Source: an uncultured Rhodospirillaceae bacterium
Lineage (GTDB): Bacteria > Pseudomonadota > Alphaproteobacteria > UBA8366
Length of the DNA: 64,000 bases
Reading direction: 5' to 3'
NCBI GenBank assembly: GCA_913043025.1
Contig: CAJWLM010000009.1
Coordinates: forward strand, 1 to 64,000
Below are positions 26,115-32,611 of this stretch, in pieces (the stretch's first letter is position 1; every line of letters starts with the position of its first letter). The notes beneath the pieces were generated by a model, which saw only the letters and a list, made by a program, of their open reading frames with translations, was not told where the DNA came from and did not search any database. Position numbers and translations under genes: made by a program.

Positions 26115-26765
26115 ATGAAAAGCCTGACCACAACACTCTGCCTAACGATTGCCGTGCTTCTCAAAGGTGCAGCCGCGAGTGGGAGCAGTGATTTGGGAGA
26201 ATGGAGAAGTAAAGGTAATATTATTTCTCCAGAGTGTTTTCCTTACGAATTGCCGTCTAATGATAACTTTGAGGCAATTGCAGAACATCACGGGTTCAAA
26301 TACACAGAAGATTTTTCTGACGATCCTGGAAAATATTTTGGCAGGGAAATCAAAAACTTTGATGGCGTTCCTGAACCATGGACAGGTGGAAAGTACAAAC
26401 TCCATGCGATAAGAGATTTAAAAACATGCCCCGACCGGAAGCAACAATTACACTATAAGAACGGGTTTGTTATTTTTCGGCTCAATGAAGGCGGGCATCA
26501 AATAAAGTACCGAAAAGGAAAAGATATACCCCTCAAAATTTGTAATAAGCTCGCACCTAATTTGAACGCTAATTGCATAAGATCCTCAATTTTTCTTATA
26601 GGCTGGTGGGAAGGAGGCAGTCGGGGGTTTTATTGGAACACCTATATATATGGTCTCTTCCAGACCGACGGTAATAAAGAATATATTGTACCACTCAAGG
26701 GTTGGTATGGACGTTCAGAAGATGAAGCACTTAAGTTTTACGAGAAAATCGGAGCGGCAAAATGA
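26115..26765 (+). CDS. Exported protein of unknown function, 216 residues
   Basis: The signal peptide (MKSLTTTLCLTIAVLLKGAAAS) is closely related to those of the Sel1 genes downstream, but the mature protein is different: no Sel1 repeats, a Trp/Gly-rich ending (LIGWWEGGSRGFYWNTYIYG) and four scattered cysteines that may pair. No family was recognised. It starts five bases after the protease gene and its stop overlaps the next ATG, so it is translated as part of the same operon. Confidence 0.6.
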   Translation: MKSLTTTLCLTIAVLLKGAAASGSSDLGEWRSKGNIISPECFPYELPSNDNFEAIAEHHGFKYTEDFSDDPGKYFGREIKNFDGVPEPWTGGKYKLHAIRDLKTCPDRKQQLHYKNGFVIFRLNEGGHQIKYRKGKDIPLKICNKLAPNLNANCIRSSIFLIGWWEGGSRGFYWNTYIYGLFQTDGNKEYIVPLKGWYGRSEDEALKFYEKIGAAK

Positions 26766-27352
26766 AAAACCTGACCGCAACACTCTGTCTAGCGATTGCC
26801 ATGCTTCTTGGAAGTGTGAGGATAGGTGTGAGTGATGATGGTCTAACCGCATACCAGAGTGGTGACTACGCAACTGCTTTGCGTATATGGAAACCTCTTG
26901 CGAAACAGGGGTATGCTGATGCCCAGGCCCTTCTGGGTTTATTGTATCACGAAGGACAAGGTGTTACGGAGAACTATAAGACTGCGGTGAAGTGGTATAG
27001 ACTTGCTGCGAAACAGGGGTATGCCTTTGCCCAGTCCAAACTGGGTGATATGTACCGAGACGGACAAGGTGTTCCACAGGATTATAAGACTGCGGTGAAA
27101 TGGTACAGACTTGCTGCGGAACAGGGGATTGCCCTTGCCCAGTCAAATCTGGCTGTGATGTATGCCTTGGGTAAGGGAGTGCTAAAGGACTATGTCTATG
27201 CCCATATGTGGGATAATCTTGGCGCCTTTAATGGGAATAAGGATGGTGGTAGGATACGAGATTTAGTTGTTAAACAAATGACCCCCGCCGACATCTCCAA
27301 AGCACAGAAACTTGCCCGTGAATGTGTCCGTAAGAAATACAAAGGGTGTTGA
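26762..27352 (+). CDS. Secreted Sel1-repeat protein, three repeats
   Basis: The 196-residue protein has a signal peptide (MKNLTATLCLAIAMLLGSV), an N-terminal half-repeat (SGDYATALRIWKPLAKQG) and about three Sel1-like repeats (LLGLLYHEGQGV, LGDMYRDGQGVPQDYKTAV and LAVMYALGKGV). It ends in a Cys-containing tail ARECVRKKYKGC. Sel1 repeats are α/α solenoids used for protein binding. The ATG overlaps the upstream stop. It is a close paralogue of the next gene, so the pair arose by tandem duplication. Confidence 0.85.
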   Translation: MKNLTATLCLAIAMLLGSVRIGVSDDGLTAYQSGDYATALRIWKPLAKQGYADAQALLGLLYHEGQGVTENYKTAVKWYRLAAKQGYAFAQSKLGDMYRDGQGVPQDYKTAVKWYRLAAEQGIALAQSNLAVMYALGKGVLKDYVYAHMWDNLGAFNGNKDGGRIRDLVVKQMTPADISKAQKLARECVRKKYKGC

Positions 27353-27422
27353 GTTGGGAATCCTTAAGTCCTCTCATCCTTCTCTCTTACTCAAAAATCT
27401 AAAATCCACTAAACTCATTCCT

Positions 27423-28130
27423 ATGAAAAAACTGACCGCCACCATCTGCCTGACCCTCGCCATCCTTCTTGGAAGTGTGGGGATGAGTGCGAGTGCTGAT
27501 TTACGAAAGGGTGCTGTCGCATACAAGAGTGGTGATTACGCAACTGCTCTGCGTGAATGGACCCCACTTGCCGAACAGGGGGATGCCGGTGCCCAGTCCT
27601 TTCTGGGTATGATGTACGCCAAAGGAGAAGGTGTTTCAAAGAACTATAAGACTGCGGTGAAGTGGTACAGACTTGCTGCCGAACAGGGACACGCAAGGTC
27701 CCAATTCATTCTGGGTTTGATGTACGAAGAGGGGAAAGGTGTTCCACAGGACTATAAGACTGCGGTGAAGTGGTACAAACTTGCTGCTGAACAGGGGAAT
27801 GCCGATGCCCAGTCCAAACTGGGTTATATGTACGACACAGGAAAAGGTGTTCCAAAAAAACCTAAGACTGCGTTGAAGTGGTGGAAACTTGCTGCCGAAC
27901 AGGGGAATGCCACTGCCCAGACCAATATGGGTGCGATGTACGGATTGGGAAAAGGGGTCATACAGGATTGGGTCTATGCCCATATGTGGGGAAACCTTGG
28001 TGCCTCTAATGGTAGTGAGGAAGGTGCCAAAATGCGAGACCTCGCTGCTAAACAAATGACCCCATCTCAACTTGAAACCGCACAGAAACTTGCCCGTGAA
28101 TGTGTCCGTAAAAACTATAAAGGGTGTTGA
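27423..28130 (+). CDS. Secreted Sel1-repeat protein, four repeats
   Basis: This paralogue of the preceding gene has ~235 residues, an almost identical signal peptide (MKKLTATICLTLAILLGSV) and tail (ARECVRKNYKGC), and one more Sel1-like repeat: LGMMYAKGEGV, LGLMYEEGKGVPQDYKTAV, LGYMYDTGKGV and MGAMYGLGKGV. ATG 27423 is chosen because the signal peptide begins there. The 70-base gap after the previous gene suggests either the same transcript or a weak promoter of its own. Confidence 0.85.
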   Translation: MKKLTATICLTLAILLGSVGMSASADLRKGAVAYKSGDYATALREWTPLAEQGDAGAQSFLGMMYAKGEGVSKNYKTAVKWYRLAAEQGHARSQFILGLMYEEGKGVPQDYKTAVKWYKLAAEQGNADAQSKLGYMYDTGKGVPKKPKTALKWWKLAAEQGNATAQTNMGAMYGLGKGVIQDWVYAHMWGNLGASNGSEEGAKMRDLAAKQMTPSQLETAQKLARECVRKNYKGC

Positions 28131-28233
28131 GAGACACTGCCGCAAAAAACTGGACAAAAAATAATTGGATTGTTTATTACGAAAGTACGGTTGAGTTGAT
28201 CCGGTGTTTGCACTTCCAGACTATTCACAAATA

Positions 28234-29205
28234 CTACTTCCTCAATGCTTTGTAGATACCCTTACCAAAGGGTGACAGATACGGATCTATCTCTGACCAC
28301 TTCAACGGTAATTCCTGAATTCCTTCCGCAAAAGAGGCCACTTCGTAAACTTGAAACATCAGAGTTGTGCCCTCCTTTTTAAATCGCCATCTATCTGGTT
28401 TCTGCATCACCTGGGATATCTTATTACCCGCCCTCTTTATCCATTCAGGAGCAAACTTTTTGCTGGCTTTGTTCTGTATCAATTTTTCAAATTCAGCATA
28501 TTTGCTGGAACCTTTTTCAACGAAAAAATCCGAACCAGTTGCTTTTCTGTTTTCGTCCAATCGGTAATGGCGATATGTCGTTTGATAAATGCCGTGCGCC
28601 GCGCCGTGTAACGTTATTGCTTCATCAATTTTTAGCGTAGCGAGATTATCGAGAGCTATTTCTATAGTCAGTGACATTTCTTTATTAGCCTTGGGATCAA
28701 CCACATCAAATTCGCTCTTTAGCTCCTCTATAATTTTACTCAGCCTGGCCAAGGGAATACTGTTCATGTGATTAGTTTTGCGATACGGCATCTCCCATAA
28801 AAGGTACGATCGCCCATAAAACCCCCAAGCTGAATATGTCCCGCCGGTGCCTCGCAACCAATCTTCAATCTCTGCTTTTGAATATGGAACAATCTGCTCT
28901 TGCTCATAGAAAACGCTTAAAAAATTCCCATGGCTTATGGGCTGCCGTTTGTAAAAAGCTATACGTGCTTCCAAGGCGTCTTTTTCACAGGTTTTTTTAC
29001 AGTTTGCCTGCCTCCACATATGATGCTGGTACAGAATTCGATTGTGGATTGCTCTTGGTAACTTCGCATAAAGCTGATTAAACGCTTCCGTAAGTTTGGG
29101 GTACGCTTTCCAGTAGTCCCGATCAACATCAGCCGATGCCGGTAGAGGGAGGGTAACTGAAAATATCAAGCCTAAAAGTACCAAGATAGAGTTTCTCAGC
29201 TGCAT
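28234..29205 (-). CDS. Exported protein, LprI-like N-part with a DUF3298-like C-part
   Basis: The 323-residue product has a signal peptide (LRNSILVLLGLIFSVTLPLPASA) and GGAGG-type ribosome site support for the start. Residues ~50-90 (QHHMWRQANCKKTCEKDALEARI, spanned) resemble the LprI/DUF1311 region with its Trp, Arg and Cys spacing. The C-terminal half resembles the DUF3298/RsiV-like domain: HGAAHGIYQTTYRHYRL, then EGTTLMFQVYEVASFAEG and LPLKWSEIDPYLSP. In relatives such domains bind or sense lysozyme and cell-wall stress. Domain calls are by eye. It is convergent with the Sel1 genes and heads leftward within the island. Confidence 0.5.
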   Translation of the reverse strand: MQLRNSILVLLGLIFSVTLPLPASADVDRDYWKAYPKLTEAFNQLYAKLPRAIHNRILYQHHMWRQANCKKTCEKDALEARIAFYKRQPISHGNFLSVFYEQEQIVPYSKAEIEDWLRGTGGTYSAWGFYGRSYLLWEMPYRKTNHMNSIPLARLSKIIEELKSEFDVVDPKANKEMSLTIEIALDNLATLKIDEAITLHGAAHGIYQTTYRHYRLDENRKATGSDFFVEKGSSKYAEFEKLIQNKASKKFAPEWIKRAGNKISQVMQKPDRWRFKKEGTTLMFQVYEVASFAEGIQELPLKWSEIDPYLSPFGKGIYKALRK

Positions 29206-29282
29206 ATGGGTTCCTCCGGTGTATTCGTTTCACAACTGCCATCATAGAATGTTAAGTACCCTTAATTCAGTCACGTCACTTA

Positions 29283-29687
29283 TTAATCTTTGGGGCCAAA
29301 GAAAAGTCTGAGGATCAACAAAAACCAACAAAAAAAGCACCCAGAGATACCCATGTAACCAGCAGGTTGCCATCCGACTGGAAACATAGAAGATTCCTCT
29401 ACAATGACTTGGTATAAAAACAATAGAGGACTCCCAGCAACTATCCACATCACAGGCGATGCAAGATATTTTTTTCCGATCTCAACAAACAGCCCAGCGG
29501 CACCAATACCAACTCCGCAAGCGATAATGTGAAAAATTAAACCAATGAAAGATTGGGTAAAAAAACCATCGTAACTAGGGTAGGCCCAGTAGGCCGCTAG
29601 CCCAATCGGGACACCTAGAATGTAAATAATCATTAACCATTCCATAAAACCCAAGTCGTTTTCCCCATATTCTCCCCAAAGTTTCAT
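29283..29687 (-). CDS. Small four-helix membrane protein, paralogue of the one at 19.7-20.2 kb
   Basis: From ATG 29687 (with GGGAGGGGG just upstream) the product is 134 residues with about four hydrophobic segments. The stretch YILGVPIGLAAYWAYPSYDG matches the chromosomal gene at 19722-20165. The function is unknown. It lies 20 bases after the small exported-protein gene upstream on the same strand, in a leftward run that begins with the terS-like cluster. Confidence 0.6.
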   Translation of the reverse strand: MKLWGEYGENDLGFMEWLMIIYILGVPIGLAAYWAYPSYDGFFTQSFIGLIFHIIACGVGIGAAGLFVEIGKKYLASPVMWIVAGSPLLFLYQVIVEESSMFPVGWQPAGYMGISGCFFCWFLLILRLFFGPKD

Positions 29688-29706
29688 CTCGCCCCCTCCC
29701 ACGGGA

Positions 29707-29967
29707 TCATCTACCAAATTTAAATCGGCTCCCCTCGATAGACACCCACGGCCAACAACCGGTGTTCCGCCTACTACTTTCGTCATAGAAGCACTGCTTA
29801 ACATTGTTTCCCTTTTTTACGAAAAAAGTTGAATCGTTCCCACTGATGACTTCAAGCCCACCACCAAAGGCCTGAGCTTGTTTTACCGGCTGCGTATCAA
29901 TAGCAATGAACACCAATGCAACCGCGATTACAGTCAATATGCCTTTGGTGAATAGATCAATTTTCAT
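29707..29967 (-). CDS. Small exported protein, 86 residues
   Basis: A strong GGGGG ribosome site precedes ATG 29967. The N-terminal hydrophobic stretch (KGILTVIAVALVFIAI) followed by AQAFGGG looks like a signal peptide or membrane anchor. The mature part has two cysteines (QCFYDE, TGCWPW) that could form one disulfide. No family was recognised. Confidence 0.5.
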   Translation of the reverse strand: MKIDLFTKGILTVIAVALVFIAIDTQPVKQAQAFGGGLEVISGNDSTFFVKKGNNVKQCFYDESSRRNTGCWPWVSIEGSRFKFGR

Positions 29968-29993
29968 TAGTAACCCCCATCAGTTTATGAGGG

Positions 29994-30161
29994 CTAAGAC
30001 TTAGCCCCCTCTTGAAGCACCGACTGTTCGAACTTCCGCAATGCCTTCCACACGTCGTTGTGATCGAACCCGTCGGGTACAGTTAAAGTTATCTTGGTCA
30101 GATCAGTTGAAACTGTACTGACTGTTACGTCATCATATTCCCGTTCGTATTTCTTAGCCAT
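29994..30161 (-). CDS. Small protein, 55 residues, downstream of the terS-like gene
   Basis: The frame begins MAKKYEREYDDVTVSTVST and ends EGAKS. A perfect AGGAGG lies five bases before the ATG. The sequence looks like a folded mini-domain: two β-type stretches (VTVSTVS, KITLTVP) then a helix (DVWKALRKFEQSVLQ). It starts 12 bases after the terS-like stop, so the two are cotranscribed. It is too short for most gene finders and no family was recognised. Confidence 0.6.
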   Translation of the reverse strand: MAKKYEREYDDVTVSTVSTDLTKITLTVPDGFDHNDVWKALRKFEQSVLQEGAKS

Positions 30162-30173
30162 AGTGGCCTCCTA

Positions 30174-30644
30174 TCATCGCCTAGCTTCACCGCCCTTTGG
30201 CTCGTCGCTCAAAGGGAAGTCATCCGTCGGGGTGGCAGTAGGCGTTTCCTGCCAGCCGACTACAAACGGGCCACTGCCCGAAATTTCAGTTTTACTCTGC
30301 ACTGCGTAGCGTTTGTCTAATCGTGTCTGAGCCGCCATGATCTGGTGGCTGCGGTCGCGTGTAATAGTCGCCATCGCGTTTATATGCTTGGGGTCATAGT
30401 TTGTAGGATTATCAAGTAACCGCTGTTGGTCGTCATAGTTCATGTCAAAGCAGGTCTGCAGTCCCCTCACCCATGCTGCGTGAATCCTTCCCTCCAACTC
30501 TGCCACATGCTCGCGCCATAGCTGCACGGCCCGTAACGTTGGCATATCAGCTCCCCGACAGATATTTGTAAGGGTAGCGCCACAGGATAACTTTGAGATT
30601 ATTGAGGCAATAATCTTTTCTGTTTTCTTAACTGGCTTCTTCAT
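30174..30644 (-). CDS. Phage terminase small subunit-like protein
   Basis: From ATG 30644 (GGAGG nine bases upstream) the product has 156 residues. The N-terminal part is a helix-turn-helix-like region, IISKLSCGATLTNICRGADMP followed by VQLWREH, as in small terminases that bind phage packaging sites. The later segment DRSHQIMAAQTRLDKRYAVQ and KTEIS resembles the C-terminal oligomerisation part of Sf6/phage small terminases, where an RxRLDxRKWxxxKxxPKKYGDK pattern is common. The last ~35 residues are a Pro/Thr-rich tail. No large terminase is nearby. Phage satellites carry such a gene alone to redirect packaging. Confidence 0.55.
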   Translation of the reverse strand: MKKPVKKTEKIIASIISKLSCGATLTNICRGADMPTLRAVQLWREHVAELEGRIHAAWVRGLQTCFDMNYDDQQRLLDNPTNYDPKHINAMATITRDRSHQIMAAQTRLDKRYAVQSKTEISGSGPFVVGWQETPTATPTDDFPLSDEPKGGEARR

Positions 30645-30805
30645 GAACTTCGTCCTCCGAATAGTGATCGTATAAGCTGGGCAACAACTCGGACAATGTT
30701 TTGTCGCTTGGTTGTTACTGCGTTGTCGTGTAATTGCCTGCAATCTGAGCGAAAGCACCAGTAGATTACATTGACTTCAGCAGAATTTTTGCAATCTTCA
30801 CTCAT
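30641..30805 (-). CDS. Small protein, 54 residues, overlapping the terS-like gene
   Basis: The frame begins MSEDCKNSAEVNVIYWCFRS and ends LFGGRSS. It is preceded by GAGGAGG seven bases before the ATG. Its TGA overlaps the ATG of the terS-like gene (ATGA), a typical coupled phage-style junction. Three cysteines (residues 5, 17 and 22) lie in the N-terminal half. No family was recognised. Confidence 0.55.
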   Translation of the reverse strand: MSEDCKNSAEVNVIYWCFRSDCRQLHDNAVTTKRQNIVRVVAQLIRSLFGGRSS

Positions 30806-30905
30806 AAAAACCTCCTCACGATTGATTTGACTATGGGACCAGATGTACAGAGCAACGCATTGGGGATGCTCCCCGTCCGGAAATATCCCCTGCCCCTAAG
30901 GGACT

Positions 30906-30929
30906 ATTTGAGGGTATTTTTAAGGGCAT
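30906..30929 (+). repeat. Two degenerate 12-bp repeats near the right island end
   Basis: ATTTGAGGGTAT and TTTTAAGGGCAT lie back to back and match the perfect tandem unit at 23116-23139 in period and orientation, at 9 of 12 and 10 of 12 positions. They are about 60 bases inside the right attachment site. Confidence 0.5.
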
Positions 30930-30987
30930 AACTAGATTTGCGCGTACAAATAAAACGCCTAAAGTACCGGATTTCTGGGAAAAAGAG

Positions 30988-31012
30988 TGGTGACCCCAGC
31001 GGGATTTGAACC
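30988..31012 (-). repeat. Right attachment-site copy (tRNA-Glu 3' end)
   Basis: The 3' 25 bases of the intact tRNA, identical to 22968-22992. This is the copy that keeps the tRNA functional after integration. Confidence 0.88.
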
Positions 31013-31063
31013 CGCGTTGCCGGCGTGAAAGGCCGGTGTCCTAGGCCTCTAGACGATGGGGTC
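30988..31063 (-). tRNA. tRNA-Glu (anticodon TTC), island target
   Basis: Read on the minus strand, the 76 bases fold as a complete tRNA. The acceptor stem GACCCCA pairs with TGGGGTC, the D-arm contains CTAGAGGCCTAGGA, the anticodon loop is CTTTCAC with TTC, the T arm contains GGTTCAAATCC, and CCA is encoded. Its last 25 bases are repeated at 22968-22992. Confidence 0.96.
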
Positions 31064-31347
31064 ATCTGGACAAAGTTACTTAGTCTCAAGCAGCTTCTAA
31101 CGTCAAGTATGGATTTAGAGATATTTACCTAAAACTGGTTTATGTAGGCAAAAAATACCCTCAGGGCAAATTTTGCCGGCTTTTTTTACCGACCGCCCTA
31201 AAATGGCCTAAGGTTTGAGTAGCACACATTTAATAATCGTATATTGTGAGCGTATAAAAGTGGCACAACAATTGCTGCTTAGCTCTTTGAAAAAATGAAT
31301 CCACGCTAGAAAGAATTTCTTGTGGTGTTAAAATTAAGGCATCCCAA

Positions 31348-32595
31348 ATGACTTTGCTTGGCAATTTTTCCCCATCAATTTCGGCAATTCGCTCTAATGC
31401 GAAATCATATGACGTTATAGGCGAAAATATAGCCAATTCACGGACGCCAGGTTATAAAGCTGGTAGCACACGATTCGCTGAGCAAATTGCGGGCAAGAGT
31501 GATGGCGCCCGTGGTTCATTTGGGGGCGTGAAACCTATATTACAGCGGTTTATAGATCAAGCCGGACAAGTCAGCAGTTCAAACGGGCCACTTGATATCG
31601 CAATTCAAGGAAAAGGCTTCTTTGTTACAAATGCTGACATATCAGGCGGAGACGAATTTCAATTCACTCGTAGCGGGCAATTTGGTTTAACAATGCTCGA
31701 TACGAGCGGCACTGAAGAAACCTACATAACTGACATATCAGGTCAATTTGTCTTTGGGTGGCCTGCTGATAGTGACGGTGCCTCATTTACAACCGGCTCA
31801 GGCGTGGAGTCACTAGTTGCAATGCAGATTGACGAGACAGCAAACGTCTATGAACCGGATGCCACCACCACTGCCTTGTATGATGCTAATCTTGCCGCCG
31901 ACGCCGCGACCGGGTCAACTTTTGCGAGTAAAATTGGAGTTTTTGACGAAGCAGGCAATGAAAATGCGATGAAGCTGACATTTACTAAGGCTGGTACCAA
32001 CACATGGGATCTCGATATAGAAGTAGCAAATAGTGATCTCACCACAGGTGTAGTGCCAACGACGGCACTTACCTTTGATGCCTCAGGGAACCTAACTTCT
32101 GACACTACTACAGATATAACTCCCACATTCACCGATCCCGATGGCGGGTCAAGCACAATTACATTGGACATATCGGGCTTAACCCAGTACGCGGGTAACA
32201 ACACAGTGCGTCGAATAACCCGTAATGGCAATGTAGAGGGCTCTCTTCAAAGCATAAGTTTTAACCAAGATGGCATCATTTCGGGTAACTTCAGTAATGG
32301 TGAGAGTAAGAGCCTCTATAAATTACCGGTGACAGTAGTGACGAGCCCGAACCTTATGGACGTACGAACCCACACCCATTATGCCCTTTCAACAAATTCA
32401 GGCGACGCGGAACTGTATGAGGCTGACGCAACTGACCAGGGTAGTTTCATTCCTGGATCACTAGAAGAGTCAACTACAAGTATGGAACTTGAATTCAGTC
32501 GATTAATTGAAAACCAGCATGCCTATTCATCCAATGTTCGGGCATTTACTGTAGCCGAAGAGATGACACGAACAGCTACTAACCTTAAACAATAG
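31348..32595 (+). CDS. flgE: Flagellar hook protein FlgE
   Basis: The 415-residue protein has the FlgE/F/G N-terminal signature (SYDVIGENIANSRTPGYKA, residues ~20-38), the GPLDIAIQGKGFFVTN segment, a central variable Thr/Asp-rich domain, and the C-terminal helix ELEFSRLIENQHAYSSNVRAF in parts. The size and central domain fit the hook rather than a rod protein. It polymerises outside the cell into the flagellar hook. No other flagellar operon gene adjoins it, so either the cluster is split or this is a lone copy. Some 285 bases without a gene separate it from tRNA-Glu. It is convergent with recJ. Confidence 0.85.
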   Translation: MTLLGNFSPSISAIRSNAKSYDVIGENIANSRTPGYKAGSTRFAEQIAGKSDGARGSFGGVKPILQRFIDQAGQVSSSNGPLDIAIQGKGFFVTNADISGGDEFQFTRSGQFGLTMLDTSGTEETYITDISGQFVFGWPADSDGASFTTGSGVESLVAMQIDETANVYEPDATTTALYDANLAADAATGSTFASKIGVFDEAGNENAMKLTFTKAGTNTWDLDIEVANSDLTTGVVPTTALTFDASGNLTSDTTTDITPTFTDPDGGSSTITLDISGLTQYAGNNTVRRITRNGNVEGSLQSISFNQDGIISGNFSNGESKSLYKLPVTVVTSPNLMDVRTHTHYALSTNSGDAELYEADATDQGSFIPGSLEESTTSMELEFSRLIENQHAYSSNVRAFTVAEEMTRTATNLKQ

Positions 32596-32611
32596 TATCG
32601 TCATGATTTGA

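Larger units (their letters stand above)
22968..31012. mobile_element. Integrated ~8 kb island in tRNA-Glu, satellite-like, without integrase
   Basis: A perfect 25-bp direct repeat of the tRNA-Glu 3' end flanks this stretch (22968-22992 and 30988-31012). The intact tRNA is at the right, with its 3' end pointing into the island, exactly as left by tyrosine-recombinase integration into a tRNA gene. Inside are Sel1-repeat secreted proteins, small secreted and membrane proteins, and a small-gene cluster with a terminase-small-subunit-like protein. No integrase, replication or capsid gene is visible. Both ends carry paired 12-bp repeats resembling integrase arm sites. A phage satellite or its degraded remnant is the best explanation. 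Confidence 0.75.

Noticed and set aside
23449-28130. Repeated DNA units of the Sel1 genes as a CRISPR array
   Set aside because: The periodicity (~108 bases) is that of Sel1 codons, repeats vary in sequence and there are no spacer-like unique segments.
31130-31190. Possible terminator hairpin (GGCAAA-T-TTTGCC and a T-run) after tRNA-Glu
   Set aside because: The loop is one base, too small to fold, and neighbouring genes give no need for a stop on this strand.
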